DNA of 64,000 bases from Sphaerotilus microaerophilus (lineage in GTDB: Bacteria; Pseudomonadota; Gammaproteobacteria; Burkholderiales; Burkholderiaceae_C), in assembly GCF_023734135.1 (NCBI RefSeq), contig NZ_AP025730.1, positions 4,960,001-5,024,000 on the forward strand, given 5' to 3'. The notes beneath the pieces were generated by a model. That model had not been told where the DNA came from, searched no databases, and saw nothing but the letters and a program-made list of their open reading frames with translations. Position numbers and translations under genes: made by a program. This document shows, in pieces, positions 27,118-35,620 of the stretch; the stretch's first letter is position 1; every line of letters starts with the position of its first letter.

Positions 27118-29946
27118 TCAGATGTCCAGCGCGATGTGCCGGACCTCGTCCAGCCCGATCTGGCCGGACAGCATCTTCTCGCAGGCATCCTGGCGCAGGG
27201 TCCGCATGCCATCCTTCATCGCCTGGCGCTGCAGGTTCCAGGCGGGCGCACCGGCGCGCAGCAGGCGGCGCATCTCGCGCCCGACCACCAGCAGCTCATG
27301 GACCGCACGGTAGCGCCCCTGGCTGCTGCTGCCACAGCGCTCGCAGCCGGGGCTCTGGTAGCGGCGCAGCTTGCCTTCGCGGCCGAAGCGCTCGATCCAG
27401 CTGCGCAGCAGCGCGTCACGTTCGGCCTCGGCATCCTCCACCGGGCTGCCGTGCAGGTAGGCGTCCAGCCACTCGTTGACCTCGTTGTCCTTGGCTGGGC
27501 GGCTCATGCGGCAGCTGCTGCACAGGCGCCGGGCCAGGCGCTGGCTGTGCACGCCCAGCAGGGCATCGCTCAGGTTCCAGGGCTCGATGCCCTGGTCGAG
27601 CAGGCGCATCAACGCGTCCGCCGCGCCGCGCGCGGGCAGCGCCCCCAGCACCAACCGGCCATTGAGCGCGGCATCCACCGCCGCCCGGGCGGCGCCGGGC
27701 TCGCGCAGGTCGGCCACCATGATCACGTCGGCATCGGCATGCTGCAGTCCCCGCAGGGCCTGCTCCACGTCCTGGCCGCCACCGGGGCGCAACTCGATCT
27801 GGCGCAGACCCGGCTGGCTGAGTTCGATGCGCTCCTCAATGGACCAGAGCCGGCGCTCGGGCCGGTTCAGGTGTGCCAGCGCCGCATGCAGCGTGGTGGT
27901 GCGGCCGCTGCGCGGCGGGCTGGCGTGCAGGATCAGGCCCGCGGGGCGGTTGAGCAGCTGGGTGTAGCGCTCCAGGTCGTCGGTCGAAAAACCCAGGCCG
28001 TCAAGCTTCATCGGCTTGAGCCTGGCGGGCAGGCCGATCACCAGGTCCTCCAGCCCCCCCACGCTGGGCACGGTGGCGATGCGCAGGTCGATCTTGTGCG
28101 CCGGCGCGATGCGGCCGAAGGACAGCCGCCCCTGCTGGGCGCGCCGGTTGTCGGTGACGTCCAGCTCGGCCAGCGCCTTGATGCGCGGGATCAGGGTGCC
28201 GCGCAGGGCCGCCGGCAGAGCGGGCAGCGTCTCCAGCTGGCCCTCGCGGCGCAGGCGCACCTGGACGCCCTCCTCGCCCGGCAGGCATTCCAGGTGGATG
28301 CTGCTGGCGCCCTTGACCAGGGCCTCGCTGACCAGGCTGACGATGGCCTGCACCACCGGGCTGTCGGCCCGCTCCAGGCGGGCACGGCCGCGCAACTCGC
28401 TGCCGCCACCCGAGTGACCACTGTGACTACTGTGGCTGCCGTGGCCACTGCCGCCAACGCCGGCCCGCTGTGCACGGGCATCGGCCAGTGCGGCCGCCAG
28501 CGCCGGCGCACTGGGCGCAGCAGCGACATCGAGCGCGCCGGCCACGCTGGCGCCCGCCGCGCGGCCCGGCCGGCTGGTGGTGGGGTCGAAGACCATGTGG
28601 CCCGACGCCGGCGATGTCGCCGATGTCGCCGAGACCGCCGCAGCGGGCCTGCCCGCGGCGCGGGCCGACGCCGGGCGACCCGATCGGGGCGGCCGAGCTG
28701 TATCGATCAGCTCGGCCGTCAGCACCGGGAAGGCCGGCATCTCCGCCGCACCGGCAGCACTGGCCGCCACCAGGTCCCGGTAGGCGCGCTCGATGGCCGT
28801 CTGCAGGTCGCCGGCACCCGCCAGCGCTGGCAGCACGGCGCACTGCGCCACGTCCTTGAGGGTGTTGATCAGGTCGTCGCGGGTGGCGTCGTCCATCGCC
28901 ACCACCAGGCGCCCGCCCCGGCGCAGCAGCGGCAGGACGCTCAGGCGGCGTGCCAGGTCCTGCGGCACCAGGCGCAGCGCCTCGGCGTCGGGGGCGAAGG
29001 TGGTGACGTCCACCACCGGGTAGCCCATCTTGCGCGCCAGCGCGACGCGCACCTCTTCCTGGCTGACCAGGCCGCGCTGCACCAGCACCTCGCCCAGCGG
29101 CTGGGTGCGCTCCGCCTCCTGCTGGCGCAGGGCGCGCTGCAGTTGCTCGTCGTCGGTGAAGCCCAGCGCCACCAGGGCCTCGCCCAGGCGCACCAGCGGC
29201 ATGCGCGCCTGCTTGTCCAGCGCCACCAGCAGCTGCTCGGGGGTGACCACCTGGCGCGCCAGCAGGATGTCGCCCAGCTTCTGCGCGCGCAGCTTCTTCT
29301 GCGCCTCCAGGCCCTGCTCGATCTGCCGGCTGCGCTCGCTGTCGCCCTCGGCCAGCAGGTCGCCCAGGCGTTCGCCCACCTGGCTGCGCTCGATCAGTGC
29401 GCGCGGGATGAAATGGCGCTCCACCGAGCCGCGGTCGTCCTTGGGTTCGAACAGGAACAGGCCGGCCTCGGTCTCGACGTGGGTCACGGTCTGGCCGGTA
29501 TAGGTCGTGCCACCGAACAACAGCACCTCGTAGGGCTGCACCGGGTGGTGGGTCAGCACGGGGGCCTGGGCCGGGTCGACCGCCGCGTCGGCGTCGGTCT
29601 GCAGCGTCAGCGCACGCAGCGGGCGCTGCAGCGTGAGGCGGCGGATCTGGGAGAAGCGCAGCGGCGTCGCCGCCTTCTCGCCCGGTATCTGCACGCGCGC
29701 CACGCCCTCGACCGGCTCGAACACCGTCAGCAGCCCCGAGACAAAGCTGCCGGTGCGGCTCTCCACCACGCAGGGCTCGGGCTCGATCTGGCAGGTGGGC
29801 GACGGGTAGGCGGCCAGCGGCGGGGTGGGCCAGGCAAAGGGTTCCAGGCGCGCTCCGGACCCGGCGGACGCGGCCCCCGGCTGGGCGCGGTGCAGTTCCT
29901 CGTCAAGCGGAACCAGGGTCAGCGGCGGCAGGGAGAGGTCGGACAT
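27118..29946 (-). CDS. GspE/PilB-family secretion ATPase homologue with degenerate active site
   Basis: A 942-residue protein, longer than PilB or GspE. About 200 residues of unknown fold at the N-terminus are followed by MshEN-type repeats (LGDILLARQVVTPEQLL; LGEALVALGFTDDEQL; LGEVLVQRGLVSQEEV) and a low-complexity His/Gly/Ser linker near residue 510. The T2SSE ATPase domain then follows. Its Walker A reads SPPRSGRTTT with arginine 682 in place of lysine, the Walker B/catalytic segment reads MVADLREP where PilB has GEIRD, and the histidine box STLHTND is replaced by GALPARG. The zinc-binding CSSC and CERC pairs remain. Probably a non-hydrolysing regulator or c-di-GMP sensor. Confidence 0.8.
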   Translation of the reverse strand: MSDLSLPPLTLVPLDEELHRAQPGAASAGSGARLEPFAWPTPPLAAYPSPTCQIEPEPCVVESRTGSFVSGLLTVFEPVEGVARVQIPGEKAATPLRFSQIRRLTLQRPLRALTLQTDADAAVDPAQAPVLTHHPVQPYEVLLFGGTTYTGQTVTHVETEAGLFLFEPKDDRGSVERHFIPRALIERSQVGERLGDLLAEGDSERSRQIEQGLEAQKKLRAQKLGDILLARQVVTPEQLLVALDKQARMPLVRLGEALVALGFTDDEQLQRALRQQEAERTQPLGEVLVQRGLVSQEEVRVALARKMGYPVVDVTTFAPDAEALRLVPQDLARRLSVLPLLRRGGRLVVAMDDATRDDLINTLKDVAQCAVLPALAGAGDLQTAIERAYRDLVAASAAGAAEMPAFPVLTAELIDTARPPRSGRPASARAAGRPAAAVSATSATSPASGHMVFDPTTSRPGRAAGASVAGALDVAAAPSAPALAAALADARAQRAGVGGSGHGSHSSHSGHSGGGSELRGRARLERADSPVVQAIVSLVSEALVKGASSIHLECLPGEEGVQVRLRREGQLETLPALPAALRGTLIPRIKALAELDVTDNRRAQQGRLSFGRIAPAHKIDLRIATVPSVGGLEDLVIGLPARLKPMKLDGLGFSTDDLERYTQLLNRPAGLILHASPPRSGRTTTLHAALAHLNRPERRLWSIEERIELSQPGLRQIELRPGGGQDVEQALRGLQHADADVIMVADLREPGAARAAVDAALNGRLVLGALPARGAADALMRLLDQGIEPWNLSDALLGVHSQRLARRLCSSCRMSRPAKDNEVNEWLDAYLHGSPVEDAEAERDALLRSWIERFGREGKLRRYQSPGCERCGSSSQGRYRAVHELLVVGREMRRLLRAGAPAWNLQRQAMKDGMRTLRQDACEKMLSGQIGLDEVRHIALDI

Positions 29947-30111
29947 GGTGGTCGGCAGCGCTCGAATCCGTCGCAGGCGCGGCCCCCCACGGACCGGACC
30001 TTCGACCCTTTGATGCTAGGAAACGCCACCGGCCGCCAAGGGCGGATGAGGGGCCGAAACACCCCGCACTCCACCGTGAACCGCAGCGGCGGCCAAGCCC
30101 CCCAAGCCGGG

Positions 30112-31374
30112 TCAGGGCGCCAGGTGCAACTCGGCGGCGAATCCGGCCGCCGTGGGCGGCAGCAGCAGCCGCCCGCCGTGCGAGCGCGCCACCATGTCGG
30201 CCAGCATCAGCCCCAGGCCCATGCGGCCCTCGTAGGCCTGGGCATCCAGCGCCTGCTGCAGCGCGATGCGGCGCTCGGCCGGCACGCCGGGCCCGTCGTC
30301 TTCCAGGCGCACCTGGCCGGGCCGCGGCAGGCTCACCCGCACCCGGTGCGCGCCGTGGCGCACCGCGTTGTCCAGCAGGTTCACCAGGGCGGCGGTCAGC
30401 AGGTCGGGGTCGGCCACCAGGGTGGCGCCGGCCGGCACCTCCACCTGCAGGCCGTCGGCGGGCAGCCGGGCCAGCAGCGTCCCCAGGTCCACCGGCTGGG
30501 GCTGCAGCTCCACGCCGCTGCGAAACAGCGCCAGCAGCGCCGCCACCACCCGCTGCAGCCGCCCGGCCGCATCGCGCACCCGCTGCAGGCGCGGCTGCAG
30601 CGTGGCCGGCGCCTCGCGCAGCGCCACGGCGAGCTGGGCGTCGATGCCCGCCAGCGGCGTGCGCAGGGCATGCGCCGCGTGGGCGGTGAAGGCCCGCTCA
30701 TGGGCCACGCGCCGCGCCAGCCGGCGCGCCAGCTCGTCGATCGCCGCCTGCACCGGCTGCAGCTCCTCGCGCTCGGCAGCCCCCAGCGAGGCCCCTGCCG
30801 CCAGGGGGTCGTAGCCGCTCAGCCGCTGGCTGAGGCGGTTCAGCGGCGCGAGCTCGTGGCTGACGCGCGCGCGCAGCCAGACGTGGCCCAGCAGCCCCAG
30901 CGCCAGGGCCGCCAGCGCCGCGCTCAGCGCGATGTCGGCCTGCGCTTCATAGCGCTCCTCGAAGGTCTGCCCGACGTAGAGCACACGCCCACCTGCACCC
31001 AGCGCCAGCGCATACAGACGCCAGGTCCCCGCAACCCCGAAGCCCGGCTGCTGCAGCAGCACCCAGGGCTGTGCCGGCGCCAGCGAGGAGCGCACCAGCA
31101 GCTGCCCCTGTGGCCCGACCACCTGCCAGGCAAAACGCCCCGAGCCGTGATCGGTCACCACCGTCACCCGCGCCGGCGGTGCCGCCACCGCCGCGGGCAG
31201 GTCCACCATGAGCGAGGCCAGCACCTCGGCCGAGCTCATCAGCGTGTCGTCGAGCAGCTCGACCGCCTCGTCCTTGGCCGCCAGCCAGACCGCCGCGGCC
31301 ACCGCCAGGCTCCACACCAGCGACCAGCCCAGCAGCGAGCGCGCCAGGCGGCGGCCGATCGCGGGCAAGGTCAT
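30112..31374 (-). CDS. Sensor histidine kinase (PmrB/QseC-like)
   Basis: A 420-residue membrane sensor. Transmembrane helix one is near residues 12-32, a periplasmic domain of about 110 residues follows, and helix two is near 150-168. The H-box is FTAHAAHALRTPLAGI near residue 245, the N-box LVNLLDNAVRHG near 335, and the G boxes are EDDGPGVP and GLGLML. The partner response regulator gene lies 76 bp upstream in the same orientation. The pair is divergent from an eptA-type gene, as in PmrAB/BasRS systems that sense cationic peptides or metals; the signal here is inferred. Confidence 0.88.
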   Translation of the reverse strand: MTLPAIGRRLARSLLGWSLVWSLAVAAAVWLAAKDEAVELLDDTLMSSAEVLASLMVDLPAAVAAPPARVTVVTDHGSGRFAWQVVGPQGQLLVRSSLAPAQPWVLLQQPGFGVAGTWRLYALALGAGGRVLYVGQTFEERYEAQADIALSAALAALALGLLGHVWLRARVSHELAPLNRLSQRLSGYDPLAAGASLGAAEREELQPVQAAIDELARRLARRVAHERAFTAHAAHALRTPLAGIDAQLAVALREAPATLQPRLQRVRDAAGRLQRVVAALLALFRSGVELQPQPVDLGTLLARLPADGLQVEVPAGATLVADPDLLTAALVNLLDNAVRHGAHRVRVSLPRPGQVRLEDDGPGVPAERRIALQQALDAQAYEGRMGLGLMLADMVARSHGGRLLLPPTAAGFAAELHLAP

Positions 31375-31450
31375 GCCAGCCCCCGAACCTGCCGCTTCGC
31401 GTCAGCCCCCCCAAGGGGGTTGAGGAAACGGGGGGCAGCCCGGCGTTTCC

Positions 31451-32110
31451 TCACTGCGGCACCCCGACGCGGTAGCCCAGGCCCCGCACCGTATCGATCA
31501 ACTCGCGGCCGAGCTTGCGGCGCAGGGCCGAGACGTGCACCTCCAGTGCGTTGCTGGCCAGCTCGGACTCGAAGCCCAGCACCAGCCTCTCCAGGTCCGT
31601 CTTGGCGACGATGCGCCCGGCGCGCAGCACCAGGGCCTCCAGCACCGCCCACTCGCGCGCAGTCAGGTCCGCCGGCACGCCGCCCACCGTGGCGCTGCGG
31701 GCAGCCAGGTCGATCTCCACCTCGCCAAAGCGCCGCCGGGCCGCCGTGCCCCCACTCACGCGGCGGGTGATGGCGCGCAGGCGCGCGGCCAGCTCCTCGG
31801 GCGCAAAGGGCTTGACGAGGTAGTCGTCCGCCCCGCTGTCGAGGCCCTGGATGCGGTCGCTCAGCCGGTCGCGCGCCGTCAGCATCAGCGCCGGCGTGGT
31901 GTCGCCTCGGTGGCGCTGCTCGCGCAGCCAGTCCAGGCCCGAGCCGTCGGGCAGCTGCCAGTCGACCAGCAGGCCGTCATAGGGCTCGCCGCGGTAGGCC
32001 GCGGCGTCGGCCAGGCGCCGGCACCAGTCCACGCCATGGCCCTCGGCGCGCAGGTAGTCGCGCAGGCCCTCGCCCAGGATGTCGTCGTCTTCGATCAGGA
32101 GCAAACGCAT
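31451..32110 (-). CDS. OmpR/PmrA-type response regulator
   Basis: A 219-residue two-domain regulator. The receiver domain begins RLLLIEDDDILGEGL; the phosphoacceptor aspartate is in LLVDWQLPDGSG near residue 51, and the conserved Thr/Lys in MLTARD and YLVKPF. The C-terminal OmpR winged helix ends in GYRVGV. The ATG at 32110 is preferred because it opens directly on the receiver fold; the longer frame adds 27 residues without homology. It lies 111 bp from the divergent eptA-like gene and precedes the histidine kinase gene. Confidence 0.9.
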   Translation of the reverse strand: MRLLLIEDDDILGEGLRDYLRAEGHGVDWCRRLADAAAYRGEPYDGLLVDWQLPDGSGLDWLREQRHRGDTTPALMLTARDRLSDRIQGLDSGADDYLVKPFAPEELAARLRAITRRVSGGTAARRRFGEVEIDLAARSATVGGVPADLTAREWAVLEALVLRAGRIVAKTDLERLVLGFESELASNALEVHVSALRRKLGRELIDTVRGLGYRVGVPQ

Positions 32111-32221
32111 GGTCGGTCGGTGGATCGCACAGTCAGGTCTGAGGGCAAAGGTACCACCGCTGCAGCGGGTTCGCGCAGCCACTTCACGCATGCTTCAGCC
32201 CATGCGGTTCCAATACGGGCC

Positions 32222-33958
32222 ATGTTCCGACCTGCCCTGCGTCTCCAACGCCCCGCCACCTCCGAGACGCCCGACCTGCCGCAGCGCTTTGCGATTCCGG
32301 CCACCGTCGAACAGGTGCTGCTGGTGGCCAGCCTGTTCTGGGCCCTGGCGGCGAACCGGCTGTTCTTCGGTGCGGCGCTGAAGGACCGCGGCCTGGCCGA
32401 CCCGGCCAGCTGGGGGTTCGCCCTGGCGCTGGGCGTGCTGCTGGTGGCGCTGCACTTCCTGCTGCTGGCGCTGGTGTCCAACCGCTGGACCGTCAAGCCG
32501 CTGCTGGCGGTGCTGACGGTGGCCACCGCCTTTGCCACCTTCTTCATGAAGAGCTACAGCGTCTTCCTGGACCCCTCGATGCTGCGCAACGTGCTGCGCA
32601 CCGATGTCCACGAGGCGCGCGAGCTGTTCACCTGGACGCTGCTGCCGCACCTGCTGATCTACGCCGTGCTGCCGCTGCTGCTGCTGTGGCGGGTGCGCGT
32701 GGTGCAGCGCCCCTGGCGGCGCGCCGCGCTGGTGCGCCTGGGCGCGCTGCTGCTGGCCGCGGTGGCGGCCGTCGGTGCGCTGATGGCGGTGTTCCAGCCC
32801 TTCTCCTCGCTGATGCGCAACCACAAGGAAGTGCGCTACCTCATCACCCCGGCGAACTACCTCTGGTCACTGGGTGCGGTGGTCGCGGCCGACGCCAAGG
32901 GCGCCGCGCTGCCGCGCCAGGCGATCGGCACGGATGCCAGGCCCGGCCCGAGCTGGGCTGCCACGGCCACCCGCCCCCGCCTGCTGGTGCTGGTGGTCGG
33001 GGAAACGGCCCGCGCGGCCAACTGGGGCCTGAACGGCTATGCCCGCCAGACCACCCCCGAGCTGGCACAACTGCCGGTGATTCCCTTCAAGGACGTCACC
33101 GCCTGCGGCACCAACACCGAGGTGTCGCTGCCCTGCATGTTCGCCCCGGTGGGCCGGCGCGACTACGACGAGTCGCGCATCCGCGGCAGCGAGGGCCTGC
33201 TCCATGTGGCGGCCCGTGCCGGCGTGGCGGTGCACTGGCGCGACAACCAGTCCGGCTGCAAGGGCGTGTGCGACGGCCTGCCCAACGACAGCGTCGAGTC
33301 CCTCAAGCTGCCCGGCCTGTGCGCCGAAGGCCGCTGCCTCGACGAGGGTCTGCTGCAGGGCCTGGACCAGCGGCTCGCCAGCGCCAAGGGCGTGCAGTTG
33401 CTGGTGCTGCACCAGCTGGGCAACCACGGCCCGTCCTACTTCCGCCGCTACCCGGCAGCGTTCAACCGCTTCACCCCTGCGTGCGAGAGCGACGACCTGC
33501 GCCTGTGCAGCCGCGAGCAGATCGTCAACGCCTACGACAACGCCCTGCTCTACACCGACCACGTGGTCGCCCGCCTGATCCGCCAGCTGCAGGCCAGCGC
33601 CGGCCAGGTCGACAGCGCGGTGATCTATGCCTCCGACCACGGCGAGTCGCTCGGCGAGAACAACCTCTTCCTGCACGGCATCCCGCACGCCATCGCGCCG
33701 GATGTGCAGACCAAGGTGCCGATGCTGATGTGGTTCTCCCCCGGCTTCACGCAGGCGCTGGGCCTTGACACGGCCTGCCTGCAGCGGCGAGCGGCCGAGC
33801 CGGCCAGCCACGACCACCTCTTCCACACCCTGCTGGGCCTGCTCGACGTGCGCAGCAGCGTGCAGGAGCCACGCTGGGACCTGACGCAGGACTGCCGCAG
33901 CACGCCGCCCAGTATGGTGAACAGCGCGCCCCCCGCCGCGGCGACCGCGGCCCACTGA
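32222..33958 (+). CDS. eptA: Phosphoethanolamine transferase (EptA/MCR family)
   Basis: A 578-residue inner-membrane enzyme. Five N-terminal membrane helices (residues about 30-190) are followed by a periplasmic sulfatase-fold domain. The nucleophilic threonine lies in CGTNTEVSLPCMF near residue 300, corresponding to CGTSTAYSVPCMF in MCR-1. Metal ligands appear in VGETARAANW and YASDHGESLGENNLFLHG. The family adds phosphoethanolamine to lipid A and lowers sensitivity to cationic peptides such as polymyxin. It is divergent from a two-component system and followed 20 bp later by a PAP2 phosphatase gene. Intrinsic copies like this are frequent in betaproteobacteria. Confidence 0.9.
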   Translation: MFRPALRLQRPATSETPDLPQRFAIPATVEQVLLVASLFWALAANRLFFGAALKDRGLADPASWGFALALGVLLVALHFLLLALVSNRWTVKPLLAVLTVATAFATFFMKSYSVFLDPSMLRNVLRTDVHEARELFTWTLLPHLLIYAVLPLLLLWRVRVVQRPWRRAALVRLGALLLAAVAAVGALMAVFQPFSSLMRNHKEVRYLITPANYLWSLGAVVAADAKGAALPRQAIGTDARPGPSWAATATRPRLLVLVVGETARAANWGLNGYARQTTPELAQLPVIPFKDVTACGTNTEVSLPCMFAPVGRRDYDESRIRGSEGLLHVAARAGVAVHWRDNQSGCKGVCDGLPNDSVESLKLPGLCAEGRCLDEGLLQGLDQRLASAKGVQLLVLHQLGNHGPSYFRRYPAAFNRFTPACESDDLRLCSREQIVNAYDNALLYTDHVVARLIRQLQASAGQVDSAVIYASDHGESLGENNLFLHGIPHAIAPDVQTKVPMLMWFSPGFTQALGLDTACLQRRAAEPASHDHLFHTLLGLLDVRSSVQEPRWDLTQDCRSTPPSMVNSAPPAAATAAH

Positions 33959-33978
33959 CCCCGAGCGAGCCGCCACCC

Positions 33979-34698
33979 ATGTCCGCCGCCAAGTCCGCCG
34001 GAGCAACTGCCGCGCCGCCCCGCCACCGCCTGCGCACCGACCTGGCCTGGGCGCTGGCCGGCGCCGCCCTGCTGCTGGCCTGGGACGGCTCCGGCCTGGA
34101 CCGGCCCGTGATGCACCTGGTCGGCAACGCGCAGGGCTTTGCCTGGCGCGACGCCTGGCTGACCAGCAGCCTGATGCACGACGGCGGGCGGGCGCTGGCT
34201 TGGCTCATCTTCGGCCTGCTGCTGGTGGACACGCTGCGGCCGCTGCTGCCCGGCCCGGCGCGCGGCGAACGCTGGCGCGCCCTGGCGGCCACCCTGGCCT
34301 GCCTGGTGCTGGTGCCGGGCATCAAGCGCAGCAGCCACACCAGCTGCCCCTGGGACCTGGCCGAGTTTGGCGGCCGGGCGCAGTATGTGTCGCACTGGGC
34401 CTTTGGCGTCACGGACGGCGGCGGCGGGCACTGCTTCCCCTCCGGCCACGCGGTGGCGGCCTTCGCCTTCTTCGCGGTGTACTTCCTGATGCGGTGGCAC
34501 CGGCCGGGCTTCGCGCGCGCCTGGCTGGCGGGCGTGCTGCTGGTCGGCGGCCTGTTCGGCGCGGCACAGATGCTGCGCGGCGCGCACTACCCCAGCCACA
34601 CGCTCTGGTCGGCCTGGCTGTGCTGGGTCACCTGCGCGCTGGTGATGCAGTGGCCGCGCCTGCGCGCAGCGCTGTCACCGTCGGCATCGCCGGCCTGA
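33979..34698 (+). CDS. PAP2-family membrane phosphatase
   Basis: A 239-residue polytopic protein with type-2 phosphatidic acid phosphatase motifs: KRSSHTSCPWD (motif 1), FPSGHAVAAFAFF (motif 2, phosphorylation histidine region) and RGAHYPSHTLWSA (motif 3). Similar proteins act on undecaprenyl pyrophosphate, phosphatidylglycerophosphate or lipid A phosphates. It starts 20 bp after eptA and is probably in its operon, which favours a lipid A or lipid-carrier phosphate as substrate. The lipid is inferred. Confidence 0.87.
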   Translation: MSAAKSAGATAAPPRHRLRTDLAWALAGAALLLAWDGSGLDRPVMHLVGNAQGFAWRDAWLTSSLMHDGGRALAWLIFGLLLVDTLRPLLPGPARGERWRALAATLACLVLVPGIKRSSHTSCPWDLAEFGGRAQYVSHWAFGVTDGGGGHCFPSGHAVAAFAFFAVYFLMRWHRPGFARAWLAGVLLVGGLFGAAQMLRGAHYPSHTLWSAWLCWVTCALVMQWPRLRAALSPSASPA

Positions 34699-34729
34699 CC
34701 CGGTCTGCTGGGCCGACCTGGGCCTGACT

Positions 34730-34771
34730 GAGCCCGGGCCCGACCCCGACCCCGGCCCCAGACCCGGACCC
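34730..34771. repeat. GC-rich hexamer repeat between converging genes
   Basis: Seven imperfect units of the pattern RRNCCC (gagccc, gggccc, gacccc, gacccc, ggcccc, agaccc, ggaccc) lie between the PAP2 gene and the convergent gntR-type gene. It is a slippage-prone microsatellite-like tract outside any coding frame that I support, with no evident function. Confidence 0.6.
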
Positions 34772-34774
34772 GGT

Positions 34775-35521
34775 TCAGCCCGCCGCGGCTGCCTTGCGCC
34801 GCCGCTCCCGGCTGTTGGCCAGGTGGGTGCGCATCGCGGCGCGGGCGGCGTCGGCGTCCTGCGCCACCAGCGCGTCGTAGATGCTCTCGTGCTCGGCCTG
34901 TACCCGGCGCAGGTAGGCCTGGCGCTCGGGCGTGGGCGCCTGGCCCGGCTCCAGGCGCACACGCGGGATCACCTGCAGGCCGAGCGCATCCATCAGCTCG
35001 GCGAAGTGGCTGTTCTGCGTGGCGCGAGTGACCTCGCGGTGGAACTGGAAGTCGGCCTGCACGGCGTCGTGGCCGCCCTCGACGGCCGCGGCCATCTCGT
35101 CCAGCGCGGCGCGCATCACGCCCAGGTTCTGTACCGTGCGGCGCTGCGCCGCCAGCCCGGCGGCCTCGGTTTCCACGCCGATGCGCAGCTCCAGCACCGC
35201 GATCACGTCGTTGAGCGTGGCCATCTGTTCGGGTGCGATGCGAAAGCCCGGGCCCTCGCCCGCATCGCCCAGGCCGAGCACGAAGGTGCCCACGCCGTGG
35301 CGCGTCTCGACCAGCCCGGCCGCCTGCAGCTTGGAGATCGCCTCGCGCACCACCGTGCGGCTGACGCCGAACTCCGCCATCACCGCCGCCTCGGTGGGCA
35401 GCTTGTCGCCAGTGGCCAGCCGGCCGTCACGGATGCGCTCGGCCAACGCATCGACCAGCTCCAGCGCCAGCGTGCGGGGGCGGCGTCGGGGGATGGTCGA
35501 TGCAGCAGAGGGAGCGTTCAT
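34775..35521 (-). CDS. FadR-subfamily GntR regulator (glucarate/galactarate locus)
   Basis: A 248-residue regulator. The winged helix lies at residues about 20-85 (KLPTEAAVMAEFGVSRTVVREAISKL), and the all-helical FCD ligand domain follows with its metal-type histidine region FQFHREVTRATQNSHF. The ATG at 35521 is chosen; an upstream in-frame start adds 24 residues of low complexity. The gene lies 99 bp downstream of the glycerate kinase gene on the same strand, at the end of the sugar-acid operon. It probably binds the mirrored TTGTACG-type sites at 41218 and 41338 and responds to glucarate or a pathway intermediate (inferred). Confidence 0.87.
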   Translation of the reverse strand: MNAPSAASTIPRRRPRTLALELVDALAERIRDGRLATGDKLPTEAAVMAEFGVSRTVVREAISKLQAAGLVETRHGVGTFVLGLGDAGEGPGFRIAPEQMATLNDVIAVLELRIGVETEAAGLAAQRRTVQNLGVMRAALDEMAAAVEGGHDAVQADFQFHREVTRATQNSHFAELMDALGLQVIPRVRLEPGQAPTPERQAYLRRVQAEHESIYDALVAQDADAARAAMRTHLANSRERRRKAAAAG

Positions 35522-35620
35522 GGGCAGGCGTGATGACAGTCGAGAAGGCCGTCGAGAAGGCGGCAGGAGGTTGGCGGCGGGCAGCCAGGACATCGGCGCT
35601 TCCCGCTTCCTTCAGTGGCC

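Noticed and set aside
27136..31770. An open frame of 1544 codons on the plus strand antisense to the GspE-like and histidine kinase genes
   Set aside because: Its composition (long runs of R, A, Q, G, H, L) is that of an antisense shadow in GC-rich DNA, while the opposite strand encodes two recognisable proteins.
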